Shown here piece by piece: positions 10,749 through 22,347 of a stretch of DNA of 64,000 nt. The translations under genes were made by a program, and so were the position numbers. A model generated the notes under the pieces. That model was not told the origin of the DNA, did no database searches, and worked only from the letters and a program-made list of their open reading frames with translations. Numbering within the stretch: position 1 is the first letter of the stretch; every line of letters starts with the position of its first letter. The DNA comes from Utricularia gibba (taxonomy: Eukaryota > Streptophyta > Magnoliopsida > Lamiales > Lentibulariaceae), in contig NEEC01000012.1 of NCBI GenBank assembly GCA_002189035.1, forward strand, positions 2,480,001-2,544,000, read 5' to 3'.

Positions 10749-13700
10749 ATGTTCACTGATGAAAACCCTCCGCAAGATTCCTCATTTCCTAGTGAAAATT
10801 TACAGTTGGGTGACGATATGTTGAAGTCAAGTAACGATGATGAAAACCCACTTCCTAAATTCTCCATAAGGTTGATTTCAAATCTTTTTGTTCAGATCCA
10901 AGAATACGGGTTCTTCTTCTGAGCCCAAATTTGGTTTTTTTCAGCTTTCTTCGTTGAGTTCTGGTTGTTTTGTTTACAGCGCACGGTCATTTTATGCTGT
11001 CAGTGCAATGATAAAACCTGATTATATGGCTTCTTCCTGTTTTCATGTGTTGAGAGCTTTCGCTGTGGCTAAGACTGGATAAATGTTGCAGGGATTTTGT
11101 TTTCCAGAATCGGGGGAGAGATCTAAAGACCAACTGGCCATTCTCTCAGAAAAACTTGCAACTTTGCCTGAATTATGAAGTGGAGGATGTACTACCCCCG
11201 TTTCAGCCACCGGATTCGCTGAGAAATCGCGCTAACTCCACAAAAATTCCATCGTTCGACCAGAAAGTTACTGGGGAAGTGGAGACTATCGCCCCACTTG
11301 AATTTGAAGATAAAGAGTTCCCATCAAGAGCAGCAAGAAGTAAACTTTTTTCTGCCTTGAACTCGGTTTCCTCGATTAAAAGTCCAGAGGAAAGTACAGA
11401 ATTTGCAACTCTAAAGAAAAGTAGCAGCATTCGAAGGGTGGGTAAGAAAAGAAGATTTCCGGTTCCTGATCCAACAACTATACAAGATTCAGCTGTGAAC
11501 TCTTCTTTGGTATCAGAGTCAATGGCATCTCAAGCCTGCCCAGTTTGCAAGACATTTTCTTCGTGTTCAAATACCACTTTGAATGCCCACATCGACCAAT
11601 GTCTCTCTGCTGTCCCCATATCTAACTTGCAAGCATGTGAAAAAGCTGCGAAGCATAAGATAAAGCGAAAACGAATCCGCTTGATAACGGATATATACGA
11701 AACAGCTCTTTGTTACACATTGGAGGATCTTGATCGAAGGAATGGGACGAACTGGGCTTCAAACTTGAGCTTACTGCCTGAGGATTCAGCAGCAGTTGCT
11801 GGAGAGCATGCTTCAAACATCAATGATAAAAATGGTGTCTACTTTGACTCTAACGGCATCAAGCTTCTTATTTTGTCTAAGCTTGATAACACACGCTTGG
11901 AGAAATCCAACTATGGTTCTGAGCCAAGTAAGCTTGTTGGTTGCGAAAGTGGAAGAAAACCTGTGTTAGCAAAGAGGAATTACCTTGTGCAGAAACGCAA
12001 GCTTCTTCATCCAGGTGGTTATGCCACTTCCTCCTTCGTTCAGCAGGTATGACCATTTTCATGTTAAGCAGTGCAAGTTTAAAACTTGGCTTGTGTGTGA
12101 TTATGTTACCATAACTTATTAGTAGCACTGACTTCTGTTTGCTTGATTTGGACACTCCAGATACGTACTACAAGATTCTCAGCTGATGTTTCCAAGAAGG
12201 ATCCTGTGAAACCTCTTGTAGAAGATGATTTGACGAGAACTCATGTGTTGGGAACACTGAAAAATTGGGCTTGCTCCAAGCGGACTAGTCGAAAGAAGAA
12301 AGTGATACAAGATTATGAAAATATGGATTCCACAGAAAGTAGTAGTTTTCCATCTCCCAGTGACGAAGCTATGAAGAGAAATAGTACCTCAATATATACA
12401 CCATTTGCTGCTATGGATCACCCTCTAACTAGTGACAGCCCAAGAACAGCATCGCCCTGTCATTCTGATGAATGTCTTGAACCACCTTCGATGAGAAGAA
12501 GGGTGGGATTTCCTTGTAAGAGAAATGAAGATAAGCATTCTGTGTCATCTTGGCCCATTGCCAAGCAACCTTCAAAAGATAGGCTGTCTGTTCACATTGA
12601 GGATGAAGACTTCCAAAATTCTTCTCACAATCTTTTTCCAGCTGTTAAAAGGAAGATCAAGAGAAATGTTTCAGCAGGTTTTAAAGGTGACGGCAAGTTC
12701 TCACCTTTGGGGAAGTCTTTGATATCCTCTCCAGGACCGGATGAAGAAGGTGCGCTAGCATCACGATCTACGATACACAGAAAGGGAATGAATAAGCATG
12801 AAGTCCAACTTGAAAAGTCCTTAAGCACTCTATCAGTTATTGATTCTAATGTCTTTGAATTCAGAAAGAAGAGATTGACTCCAATAAGCACTTACAATGG
12901 AAGCTTGAATCACGAGGGCTTGAAGAGCCCCTACAATTCAGGTGTGAATTTCTCTGAAAGAAAAACCGGCTCCAGTGGGGCTGAATTACCTTGTCAAGCC
13001 ATCCATGAAGTGGCTGGAGATCCATCGCATTCTTACCGTTGTGTTGTAGCATATAATCCTTCTGATCTAATCTTGGGTGAAGGAAAAATGCTTTCTTCGG
13101 AGTCGTTTACATCGAATAGGCCACTCTTGTTTCAAAAAGATGATCCCCTTGAAGCTCGCAAGTATTCCTACAGAGATGCTGCTCAGATTCTCATACCAGG
13201 ACCACCTGGTTGCTTTTCACCTAGACCTGATCATGGCGGATCTGATGAACTTCAGGAAAATTCATCACTGACAACCTGCAGGCTTCAGTCTTCTGATGAT
13301 GAGCACAAAACAGTTGATACGGATTCCTTGCATCCTGACGTATCTGCAATGGAAGCGCCATTGTCAACTTCTGTTGCAGTTGCTGAGAACGTGCCTGTTC
13401 ATTCACATGCTCAATATCCAACTCACTGCAGCATTTTGGAAATGATAGTTGATGCAGACAAAGAGTTCAATCGTTTGCTATCACACGAAGTAGTTGAATG
13501 CTCTGATAATCATAATGCTGAAGATTGCTTTTACAGCTCTAAATCAAGATCACTTCTTGATCTATCACGGAATCCTGAAGCTCAAGGAAGTAGATTAAAT
13601 TTGAACCTGGAATCCATGTATCCTCTTGTTCCTTCTCATGGTCATTCTGAGGCAGAGCTTTCAGCTCAAGGGAGCTTTTACTCATCTGCTGAACCTCCTT

Positions 13701-13948
13701 CAAATCCTTTTCTAAGATTGATGGGGAAGAACTTGATGGTTACCAGCAAACATGACAATCTTTCTTGTCCAACCCAGAGAAGCTCGATACCAGAGCATTG
13801 TGTTGGCGGTCCTTTTAACATCAACAGTTCAACGCCAACAATGAGAACTGGTATTCATCAAGATCCATCAGATGGTTCTGCTCTACCAGCTCATTTCCGG
13901 CATCCTATGATTTCAAGCAACCACATTGCACTTCATGGTAGCTTCTGA
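10749..13948 (+). CDS. HAP8: HAPLESS8-like plant protein with a small CCHC zinc finger
   Basis: Three exons, 10749-10870, 11092-12046 and 12161-13948, give an uninterrupted 954-residue protein. The conserved core is RDFVFQ followed by TNWPFSQKNLQLCL and DVLPPFQPPDS (residues about 41-85). A C-x2-C-x13-H-x3-C finger, with Cys190, Cys193, His207 and Cys211 (ACPVCKTF to LNAHIDQC), resembles ubiquitin-binding Rad18/UBZ4 fingers. Basic KHKIKRKRIR and RKKK patches could direct it to the nucleus. The rest is serine-rich and low in predicted order. The family is known from Arabidopsis At5g56250, named after a pollen transmission mutant; its biochemical role is not established. Both introns are GT-AG with matched phase. 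The ATG at 10749 is chosen because the next in-frame Met would lose exon 1. Confidence 0.8.
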
Positions 13949-14011
13949 AATGTGAATGGGTATGATTATCTTAGAGATTGACATATTTTCAATGGAATCG
14001 ATCATCACAAT

Positions 14012-14085
14012 GGCCTATTAGCTCAGTTGGTTAGAGCGTCGTGCTAATAACGCGAAGGTCGCAGGTTCGAGACCTGCATGGGCCA
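14012..14085 (+). tRNA. tRNA-Ile (anticodon AAU)
   Basis: A 74-nt cloverleaf. The acceptor arms GGCCTAT and ATGGGCC pair over 7 positions with one G-U. The D arm is TAGCTCAGTTGGTTAGAG, the anticodon loop reads CTAATAA (AAU), and the T arm is GCAGGTTCGAGACCTGC. An A discriminator at 14085 is followed by a T5 polymerase III stop at 14095-14099. No intron. It begins 63 bases after the stop of the HAP8-like gene, so it probably lies within or against that gene's 3' UTR. Confidence 0.97.
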
Positions 14086-14361
14086 GCCTTTCAGTTTTTG
14101 CCTCAAACAATTTTGATAAACTGCCGTCGTACACTGTCACGTATATGCAAATTTTGTTAGTGCCTCAAATCCACTGATGCTTTGAAATAGAATTTTAGTG
14201 GCTTGGTGTTTACAATCAAACCAGACCCACAACCCTTCTCTGAAGCATCTGATGACTTCCATGACAGTGGAACTATGCACAGCTTTCAGTTGCACTCCTA
14301 TCAACATTGGACAGAATAACAAAAAATCATACACAAAACGAATCGCGTTTTGCACAGCTAC

Positions 14362-16553
14362 CTAGAACCCCAAAACTTTGGAAAGCCTGTCTGAGACATT
14401 TGCTATCACGAATCCTGCAAACACCTGCAAGCATAGCATTTGGCTCCATCATCCTCCTCCCTGCAAAACACATCCTGATGCTATGCGCTTGACTGAATGA
14501 CTCACCTGAATAGATCCTAGGATGTAAACTGCTGAGTATTGCCGGCCATGAATCGCCATATCGGCCAACATTGCGACCGGGATGGTCAGGGACATGCCTA
14601 AGGTGGCAACCAGGGGTGTAGTCCAGATTACGGATAGGGCCCTGATCAGCAAACACACATGTTGAGTAGCATCATCAGATGCAGTTTTGGGAAGGGGATG
14701 GTTGATGTTGTGTACCATATGTAGTCAGATAGAACGCTTCCTATGAGTCCATTTGCGATGACAACTTCATCCACTCTCACTGAATGGGGAACCGTGAACT
14801 GGGGTTCGATGCCGAGAGCTGTCAGTGGCCAAACTGAAAGCAATGCAGGGATTAGAGACATTTATGCCGTGATGGCTGAATGTGCACCCAAGGAGGACAA
14901 CCTCTTGCCTGTCGTCCTTTTTGTGTATGTATGTTTGAAACATACATCAAAAGCATCTAATTTTTTCACCAGACTTGGAATTCTTACCCAGCCACCAGAG
15001 AGACACAAGGGTAAAGAGCCCCACATAACCAAATAGCTTCTGCACATCGGCTTTTTCCTCCTCCCCACCGCAGAACTTCTTAAGAAGCACTACAGAGTTT
15101 AAAAAAAAGAGAGAGCCGTTACACATACTTCTGATGCTTGATTCTGGGTTGAGGGAGATGCTTACCAGTGAACAAGCCGTAAGTCACAGCTGACATGAGT
15201 CCAAACATATCCCCAATGAGAGTGCGTTCGCTGGTTCTATAGCAAAAGAAATTTCAACCATGAGTCTGTTAGTGATACATTGATTCCCATGTATAGTGTA
15301 CTGCATGGCTAGCAAGACTGAAAAGAGCTGAAATGTGTACATACGATGAAGTATTTAGTTCTGAATCATCGGCAGCCCATGTTTTACCAAAGGTTGTCAT
15401 CACAGCGCCAGCCATGCTGACAAGCACAGCCGTGACTTTTGCAATGCTTAATGAATCATTTCCCAAAAGCACACCGATAAACAGGGTAAACAACCCTGCG
15501 GTAGAAGATAATACTGTAGTGCTTGCTACGCTTGTACGTGCGAGAGCAGCATTTGATAAATACTGCAAAGTAGAAGCAAAAGGAGCAAAAAAGGCATCAA
15601 TCATTAGAAGGAAAATGAATGCAAGTGATGGCCTCTTGTTTTAGATATTAGGCCAGAGTAAGCTGTTGATCTGAGATCAGTGCACACACAAGGAAATAGA
15701 TAAGTGCTATAAGTTTTAGACACCCAATATCAGGAAAACAAATCTTCAGTTTGAATGTAAAAGGTATTAATTACCTGTTACACAACAAAAATTACCTCAG
15801 TGACAAACCAAAGAGGAGCTATGTAAAACCCAAAGGTAGCAATATCTTTGGTTGTCATTTCTTTTCCAGTTTTAATAATAGCATCATCCTGTATTCTGGA
15901 AACTAAGGGTTTCCCCTCATGCTCTGATAAGTTATTTTCACTGTTCTTCCGGTCGAAAGATCTTTGAATTTCCATTTCAAGGAGTTTCTGCCCCTCAATG
16001 AACTCTGAAGGGCCATTACATGCATTGTTCCTCACATCCGGAACTTTCTTACCGTTTGTCTTAACCAAATTCCAGATAAAATCTTTTAAAAACGCTATTG
16101 GAAGATAAATCACCATCAGCGAAGCCCCGAGATATGTCACAGCAAACGGTTGCTTATAATCTACGAAAATACCCTGTTCGAAGAACCAGAATGAAAGGTG
16201 AGATTGGATGAATTTACACACGCTAAACTTCCTATAATCCAAGAAATTCTTTTTCTCTTTGGGTTGCTAGTTAATAGTGATTAATCTTTGCACAGAACTG
16301 CAAGCAGGCAGCAAAACATAGGGGAAAGCAAAGAAGCAAGAGAACCAATTAAAACAATTCACAAAACAGAAAAAAAGAGGAAGGAGCTTTGAGCTGCGAG
16401 TCATAAACCATCTAAAGATCCTAACCACGCATACGCACAGGAGAAAACAAAAAAATGGAGACAACTGACCTGCGTAACCTCTGCAGAAGAAACCCATATA
16501 ATGACCACTGCAGCAATTAACACTAGCCCCGCCTTATATCTCCAACCCATCAT
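14362..16553 (-). CDS. Drug/metabolite transporter, solute carrier 35F / EamA-like
   Basis: Membrane carrier of the DMT superfamily (plant At3g07080/At4g32140 group); substrate unknown. Eight exons on the minus strand give 389 residues in one frame: 16553-16470, 16173-15796, 15562-15345, 15236-15166, 15089-14988, 14833-14716, 14641-14506 and 14424-14362. The N-terminus [20 protein letters not shown] is the first membrane helix. About ten hydrophobic helices are visible. Residues about 70-140 form a charged cytosolic loop. Family blocks include [52 protein letters not shown] and [15 protein letters not shown]. It is convergent with the HAP8-like gene; the two stops are 413 bases apart with tRNA-Ile between. 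Confidence 0.92.
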
Positions 16554-17163
16554 GAAAGGATCCAAATTTGAACCACCAACAAATCAAGATCTCAACAGAT
16601 CAAAAGATTGGACTTTTGAAAACGCCTGCATATGGGAGCAACCGGGACGGAATAAAAACACAAGCCAAATATGATGATGTTTCAACTAAAAACCGTACAA
16701 TATTCGTGTCGGTGTGTGATGTCTTGAATGCACGTCGCCAATCACAAAGCCTAATGTCTAAGAGTAGGAGGAATACGAACAGTGGGAAGCTGCCGGAGGA
16801 GAATATACTGCTGTAAAAGCTTCGTAATTTACATACTGATCCCATCTTCCCCATCGGAATGCGCATCCTCCGATTTACTCTCCTTCCTCTATCGAATGAT
16901 CTTCTCAATGGTGAATATTTGAAGTTAGATGGAAAATGATGATGGTATACCTGTTTTTTAAGTATAATAATTAATGTTCTTTAATTACATAATAAATCAA
17001 AATATTTTGTTTTAAAATGCAAATTTCCAGAAAATGATTAAAAAATATATTAATTTAATAAACCAAAATAGAAACCTCCCGTTCTTCCACGCCCTGTTTC
17101 AATCTCATAAACCCTAGTTGCTGATGTAGGAGAATCTTCTCGTTTTCGCTCTAGAGAATCTCA
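16554..17163. other. Divergent promoter region between the transporter and bL28m genes
   Basis: About 610 bases. The transporter 5' UTR probably occupies 16554-16910. The AT-rich core at about 16930-17080 and the CTTCCACGCCC / AAACCCTAG word near 17085-17115 precede bL28m; AAACCCTA is a telo-box found in promoters of ribosomal protein genes. No other gene was seen. Confidence 0.5.
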
Positions 17164-18061
17164 ATGGCGTTCAGATCTCGCGAAATGATGAAAAAAGTTC
17201 TGAATAAGGTCGGTGGTGAGCAAAAGCTGGCGCCGGGAGTGAAAGAGGAGCTGAAGAAATTTATGCCGGATAGGAAAATCGTCATGGGTCGTGCCCACCG
17301 CGGGCTCTACGCCGGAAAACATATCCAGTTTGGTAATCGCGTCAGTGAAGATGGCGGGAACAAGTATGGATATTTTCTTCCTGGATTCCTTTCATGTTGG
17401 ATTGATATATCGAATGTGTTTTCTCTTATTTTGTCAAGTTCAGAATTTCGCTATTGTTATGGGTTTCTCAAATTGCGAAACTTTTCGTGTGATCAGTTGA
17501 TTTGTCTGTGTGTGAACCTACTCTTTTTTTACAATTACCGTTTTATTGTAAGCGCTTCATATTTGGAGCGCAAACTTGACCAAATGAGTTTTTACATGGC
17601 ACTCGTACACTCTGTGATTCTACTTGTTTTGATGCCTACCATAGGTCAAGGAGATCTTGGAAGCCTAATGTTCAGGAGAAGCGACTCTTCAGCTACATTT
17701 TGGATCGTCACATTCGAGTGAAGGTATCAACTCATGCACTCCGCTGCATAGACAAAGCTGGTGGAATTGATGAGTACCTGCTCAAGACGCCATACCAAAA
17801 GATGGACACGGAAATGGGCATTCAATGGAAGACCAAGATCGAGAAGATGTACTCAGATCTTCGAGAGATGGAGGTCGTTTTCTTCTCTCCTGAAAGTGAG
17901 GTGAAGATTGAAGAAGAATTTAACCAACTCAAGTTAGAAAAGAAGGCTTTCCGCAGAGAAGCTAGAAGAAAGATGTATGGTCTCCCCCTAAACAAGATCT
18001 GCTTAAGGATGGGACTGATGCTGAGAAGGATAAAGAAGAGCATTTAACTGAAGCTACATGA
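17164..18061 (+). CDS. Mitochondrial large-subunit ribosomal protein bL28m, C-terminal tail out of frame
   Basis: Ribosomal protein L28 family, organellar type. Exon 1 is 17164-17363 and exon 2 starts at 17645. The core GRAHRGLYAGKHIQFGNRVSEDGG joins across the intron to SRRSWKPNVQEKRLFSY, then HIRVKVSTHALRCIDKAGG and the plant bL28m block DEYLLKTPYQKMDTEMG. As written the frame ends at 18045-18047, giving 200 residues with a basic tail. From the C run 17984-17988 the neighbouring frame reads an acidic tail (PKQDLLKDGTDAEKDKEEH) to a stop at 18059-18061. The codons and charge of this tail fit coding sequence better. One missing C explains both. It is bacterial-type L28 by core motifs; a plastid bL28c would be shorter and lacks the long C-terminal block. 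Confidence 0.88.
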
Positions 18062-18554
18062 ACCAATGGTGGCAACTGCTTGAGAGCAACCCAGTACCTC
18101 AGATCAAGGTTTATTCCGTAGCTTGATGGAAAAGATTAATACTGAAGTGCAGGTCTTGGCATTACATTGTTGATTGATTTCATCTTGTGTTCTGATAGAG
18201 AGGTTCAGGGTTCCTTGTAGTTCAGAGTTGAAGCTCCCTTGAATTATGGGTAAAATTTCTCAGTTTATTGCATGCTAATTTGCTAGACTGTGAAGGGGAA
18301 TCAAGATTTTCCATAAAGCGCAGGTCTTGGAAAGCTTTGCAAAAGAAGATACATTGGCAAATCCTGAATTCTGGTTCTAAATTATAGAAACAATAATAAA
18401 CGAGAAATAGAATCGGGCTACATGTTAACAGCACTGAAGAATGGATATTTTAGAAGATGGTGAGACAGTGCAGTAATACAAAGAATTTGAAGATATATTC
18501 ATATATGAAAGGAAACTTGTCTGTTTCAGAAAGATTAGATTTTGATGTCTGGTT

Positions 18555-20156
18555 ATGGCCGCTAAAATGGGCAAGGTTAGAATGTTGGAAGACATGTTTC
18601 TGGGCTTGATGAAGAAATGCGACAACACGAAAGACTTGATGAGATTGCATTGCTACATGGAGAAGTTTTCATTGCTTCAAAGCAATTTCTTGGTATCCAG
18701 AATGTTGGATGCTTGCGTTCAATACGTCGAGATCCAATACGCAACTTCGCTTTTCAGGAACGTTCTTCGGCCTAACATTTATGTGTACAACGCAGTTATC
18801 AGACTCTACACTCACAAGGAGAATTATGTATTAGCTCTCAAGACATTCAAGCAGCTGCTGAGTCACAGTGAAGAGCATCTCCAGCCTGATGGGTTCACTT
18901 TCCCATTTGTTATAAGGGCCTGCGCGGGGGTTACGGATTTGTGGTTAGGAAAACAAATTCATGGGCATGTTTGTAAACATGGGTTGGAGTGCAATAGCGT
19001 GATTGCGAACTCGTTGCTGGATATGTACGTGAAGTGTGGCGCGATATTTGAAGCCCATGGAATGTTTGATGAAATGCGCGAGAAGGATGTGATTTCCTGG
19101 AACACTCTTATTACCGGGAACATGAATCTGGGGCGTTTGAGGACGGCGAGAGCGTTGCTTGAAGCCATGCCGAATAAGACCATTGTTTCTTGGACTACGA
19201 TGATATCTGGGTATACAAAAGCTGGTCTTTTCGGTGATGCATTGGTGATGTTTAGAAGATTGCAGGTGCTGGGAATCCAGCCTGATTGGGTCAGCTTGGT
19301 CTCTGTTTTGCCTGCTTGTTCACAATTGGGAGCTCTTGAACTTGGAAAATGGGTTCATTCTTATGCTGATAAACATAGGCTTTTAGGCATAACCGTCTTA
19401 TGCAATGGCCTCATTGAGATGTACATGAAGTGTGGTGGTGTTGACCAAGCCATGCAGCTGTTTAGCACCATGAGAGAGAGGGATGTGATCTCGTGGAGTA
19501 CAGTGATTTGTGGCCTGGCAGTTCACGGGAGAGCTCACGAAGCACTTGACTTGTTTGATGAGATGCAGAAATCCAAAATCCAGCCGAATGCAATCACCTT
19601 CGTTGGTCTGTTGTCAGCTTGTGCCCATGCAGGCTTATTAGATCAAGGCCAGAAATACTTCCATTCTATGCAGAATGATTACAACATTGAGCCAGAAATT
19701 GAACATTACGGTTGCCTCGTTGATATCCTTGGACGAACGGGTCAGATCGAACGAGCTTTGGAGGTGATCAAGGGCATGAAGATAAAGCCAGATTCAGCAA
19801 TATGGGGTTCTCTGCTGAGTTGCTGCAGAACACATCGTAATCTTGAAATTGCTGTCATTGCCATGGAACAGTTGTTGGAGTTAGACCCTGGAGACACAGC
19901 GAACCTCGTCTCGCTTGCAAATATATACGCAGACCTCAAGAACTGGGATGGGGTAGCAAGAATGAGGAAGCTCATGAGAAGTAAGAGAATGAAGAAAACC
20001 CCTGGTTGTAGTATGATTGAGGTGGACAGCGTTGTTGAAGAATTTGTGAGTGGAGGCATCTCAAATCCCTTATGCAGACAAGTTTTGGAGCTCTTGTCCT
20101 TGCACTGGACCAAGACGAATTGTGATTATGCCGACACTCTGGCTCAAGAGTTTTAG
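18555..20156 (+). CDS. PLS-class pentatricopeptide repeat protein of the E/E+ type, MEF21-like
   Basis: RNA-binding PPR protein, 533 residues without introns. Tandem repeats start at about residue 50 and include NIYVYNAVIRLYTHKENYVL, CNSVIANSLLDMYVKCGAIF, KDVISWNTLITGNMNLGRLR and VSWTTMISGYTKAGLFGDAL, the P-L-S alternation of organellar C-to-U editing factors. After the repeats come the E motif (IWGSLLSCCRTHRNLEIA to LVSLANIYADLKNWDGV) and a short E+ stretch ending near EVDSVVEEFVSG. There is no DYW deaminase domain, so such proteins recruit one in trans. The layout and end resemble At2g20540 (MEF21), a mitochondrial editing factor. The target site cannot be deduced here without reading the repeat code. 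It lies 500 bp downstream of bL28m on the same strand with its own promoter. Confidence 0.88.
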   Translation: MAAKMGKVRMLEDMFLGLMKKCDNTKDLMRLHCYMEKFSLLQSNFLVSRMLDACVQYVEIQYATSLFRNVLRPNIYVYNAVIRLYTHKENYVLALKTFKQLLSHSEEHLQPDGFTFPFVIRACAGVTDLWLGKQIHGHVCKHGLECNSVIANSLLDMYVKCGAIFEAHGMFDEMREKDVISWNTLITGNMNLGRLRTARALLEAMPNKTIVSWTTMISGYTKAGLFGDALVMFRRLQVLGIQPDWVSLVSVLPACSQLGALELGKWVHSYADKHRLLGITVLCNGLIEMYMKCGGVDQAMQLFSTMRERDVISWSTVICGLAVHGRAHEALDLFDEMQKSKIQPNAITFVGLLSACAHAGLLDQGQKYFHSMQNDYNIEPEIEHYGCLVDILGRTGQIERALEVIKGMKIKPDSAIWGSLLSCCRTHRNLEIAVIAMEQLLELDPGDTANLVSLANIYADLKNWDGVARMRKLMRSKRMKKTPGCSMIEVDSVVEEFVSGGISNPLCRQVLELLSLHWTKTNCDYADTLAQEF

Positions 20157-20330
20157 AGAAACAGCAGCCTAATCTGCTATGCAGGTATCTTTGTACATTA
20201 ATGTATATGTGATTCAAATTTTTAGAGATGGGAACTGATTAGATGATCTGATTGTTAGCTGAGGCCACTAGAATCAATGCTAAATCTTCTTACCAATAAA
20301 ATTTGCTCTACTTGTATGTTTTTACAGCGA

Positions 20331-20830
20331 ATAGCCAAGAAACAGGAAAACCTGCAGCCACCAGCTGTTTTTTCAAGCACTTGACAAAACAAGGGATGGT
20401 GGATCTCCACACCAAAATGATCACAATGGGTTATGAACCTGATCCGCTCACCTGCAATTTGATATTGAAAATGCTGTGCAAGGAAGGCAACATAGACCTT
20501 GCCCAACAAATCACACAGGAGATGAGAGCAAGGGGATCAGATTTGGATATGAAGGCTAGTGTTATGTTGTTCCAGTTGCTATGCAGGTTTCGTGCCTACA
20601 TGGAAGCCATTTCCGAGCTCGAGGGTATGCTCAGTAGAGGGCATTTCCCTCCGCATCAGCTGTATCGGATGATTACAAAGGATTTGCAGAAGCAGAAGAT
20701 GAATGGAATGGTGAAGAAGCTTCATCCCCTTATGCTCTCTGTCCATCATTCCGCAGAGCTGCCTTACAGATGCAGAGCAACATCCCACATGGTGAAGAAC
20801 AGCAACAACACAAGAGTGCCTGCCAGATGA
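20331..20830 (+). pseudogene. C-terminal remnant of a P-class PPR gene
   Basis: An open frame begins only 175 bases after the MEF21-like stop, behind an acceptor-like TTTTTACAG. It reads two recognisable PPR-type helices: MVDLHTKMITMGYEPDPLTC, then NLILKMLCKEGNIDLAQQIT and QEMRARGSD. It continues to LQKQKMNGMVKKLHPLM and stops at 20828-20830. No start codon or preceding repeats are in frame: the first Met is in the middle of a repeat. The parts that normally precede are absent, so it looks like the 3' end of a lost PPR gene or an alternative last exon. The E-type gene next door is not its parent, since the repeat class differs. Confidence 0.55.
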
Positions 20831-22347
20831 CTTCTCCCCCAAAAGATACAGTTAGACTGTTAGAGAGAAAATTCCAGTATTCTGATAGTAATGATTAGGA
20901 AGTTTATTTCAAATTAATTGTATGTGAAGTAATTAGCGCATAAGCAAATTAAGGTTAGAGGGGAACCAGAGGCGATTGGAGTTGATTTGTGGATTGTTGG
21001 ATCTTGCTGCAATTATTAGGGGTGATTATTAGGGTCATTTAAAAAAAAATATTCCACCTTTCTCTTACATATATTATGATCAAAATTTTATATATAAAGT
21101 GATCACTTTTTTCATGCACTTAAAATGTAGTGATCACTTTTTTAATACATCTATGATTATTAAGATTAATACAGCCAGCCGAAATGATAATTGAATAAGT
21201 ATATAAAATGATAATTGAAATCAAACCGAATTAATAGAATAGGTTCCATTTCAGGTTAACCGAATTAACTAGATGTGATTATTGAAGTTAATCAAAATTG
21301 AAATTGTATCGAATAATTGAATAAATGTATAAACTAATGATCAAAATCGAATTAAAAACGAAATTATATAAAATTTATTGAATTAACCAACAAATAATTA
21401 CTTCGGTAAATAACCCAACTAACCATAACTAATTTATTCCAAATTCTGTTCGGATTGATCAATAGATTTTCTGGGTTATTAACCGAATTTTGGTCAGCCC
21501 TAGTGAAGATCGAAGCCCCAACGGCTGAGGAGCAACATATTGAACTCTCTTCTTCCCATGGATCAAACCAAATCCTTTTTTCTGACCTGGGGTTATCGCC
21601 GTTGTCGTATTTGGAGGGCGTGCATGGATCGACTGAGTTTACCAGAAAACTTGGCTGAACTCGAAAGACTTTCCGATGAAAACGTAGTTCTGGAGAAAGG
21701 CAAAGCATTTTCCCTCTTTTGGGTTTTCATTTTTAACAGGCAAAGAGTGGGTAATAAGGTTTGGAGGGGAAGAGGGAAAAAAGATATGGAACAGTGAGGT
21801 GTGGAGCCCAAAAATGGACAGTTTGGGAGAATCTTGTGGCAGGAAGGAATGATAATTCATCGCTGAAAGAGAATCTTAAACCTTGAAAACGACGGTAGAC
21901 ATGAATACAAACTCCGGCAACGGGGCATGGCAGAGGAAGAATGGAATGATGAAATGATATGGAGGCTCTTTTGGGGGTGGGGTGGAGTGGGGGGATCAGT
22001 CGCTGCCGATCACACTCCTTCCACCTACGTAACAACAAATTTTTGATCAAAAGCTCTCCCTTCTTCGTCTTCTTTGAATGAAGTGGTCGCTGAAATCCCG
22101 CTGAAAAGGTGATGCTGCTTTTGTATTAAAACAAGAAAGCACATCTTGTCCTGTGGGGGGAAGGGAAAAGGAGGTACCTTTTTCTTTTTCCCCTAGTTGA
22201 TTGTAACCCACCTTGTGGATTTCACTCTGTTTTTCCTCTCGGCCCCCCGGAATTCAGGATTCGCCTTCCCGCTTCTCTCTATTGTAGCTCTCTCCAAAGT
22301 TCCAATTTTTACGCTGGGTTCTCTGCGAGTGATTAATTTCACAACAA
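20831..22347. other. AT-rich spacer and 5' region of TIFY8
   Basis: About 20990-21450 is AT-rich, with repeated ATAATTGAATAA / AACCGAATTAA words that look like old noncoding repeat. About 21480-22050 has open frames on both strands but no recognisable protein. About 22180-22347 is pyrimidine-rich leader directly before the TIFY8 start. No gene was supported. Confidence 0.45.

Noticed and set aside
16600-16908. Minus-strand 102-codon frame rich in Arg and Ser
   Set aside because: Lies directly upstream of the transporter start and fits its 5' UTR; no recognisable protein.
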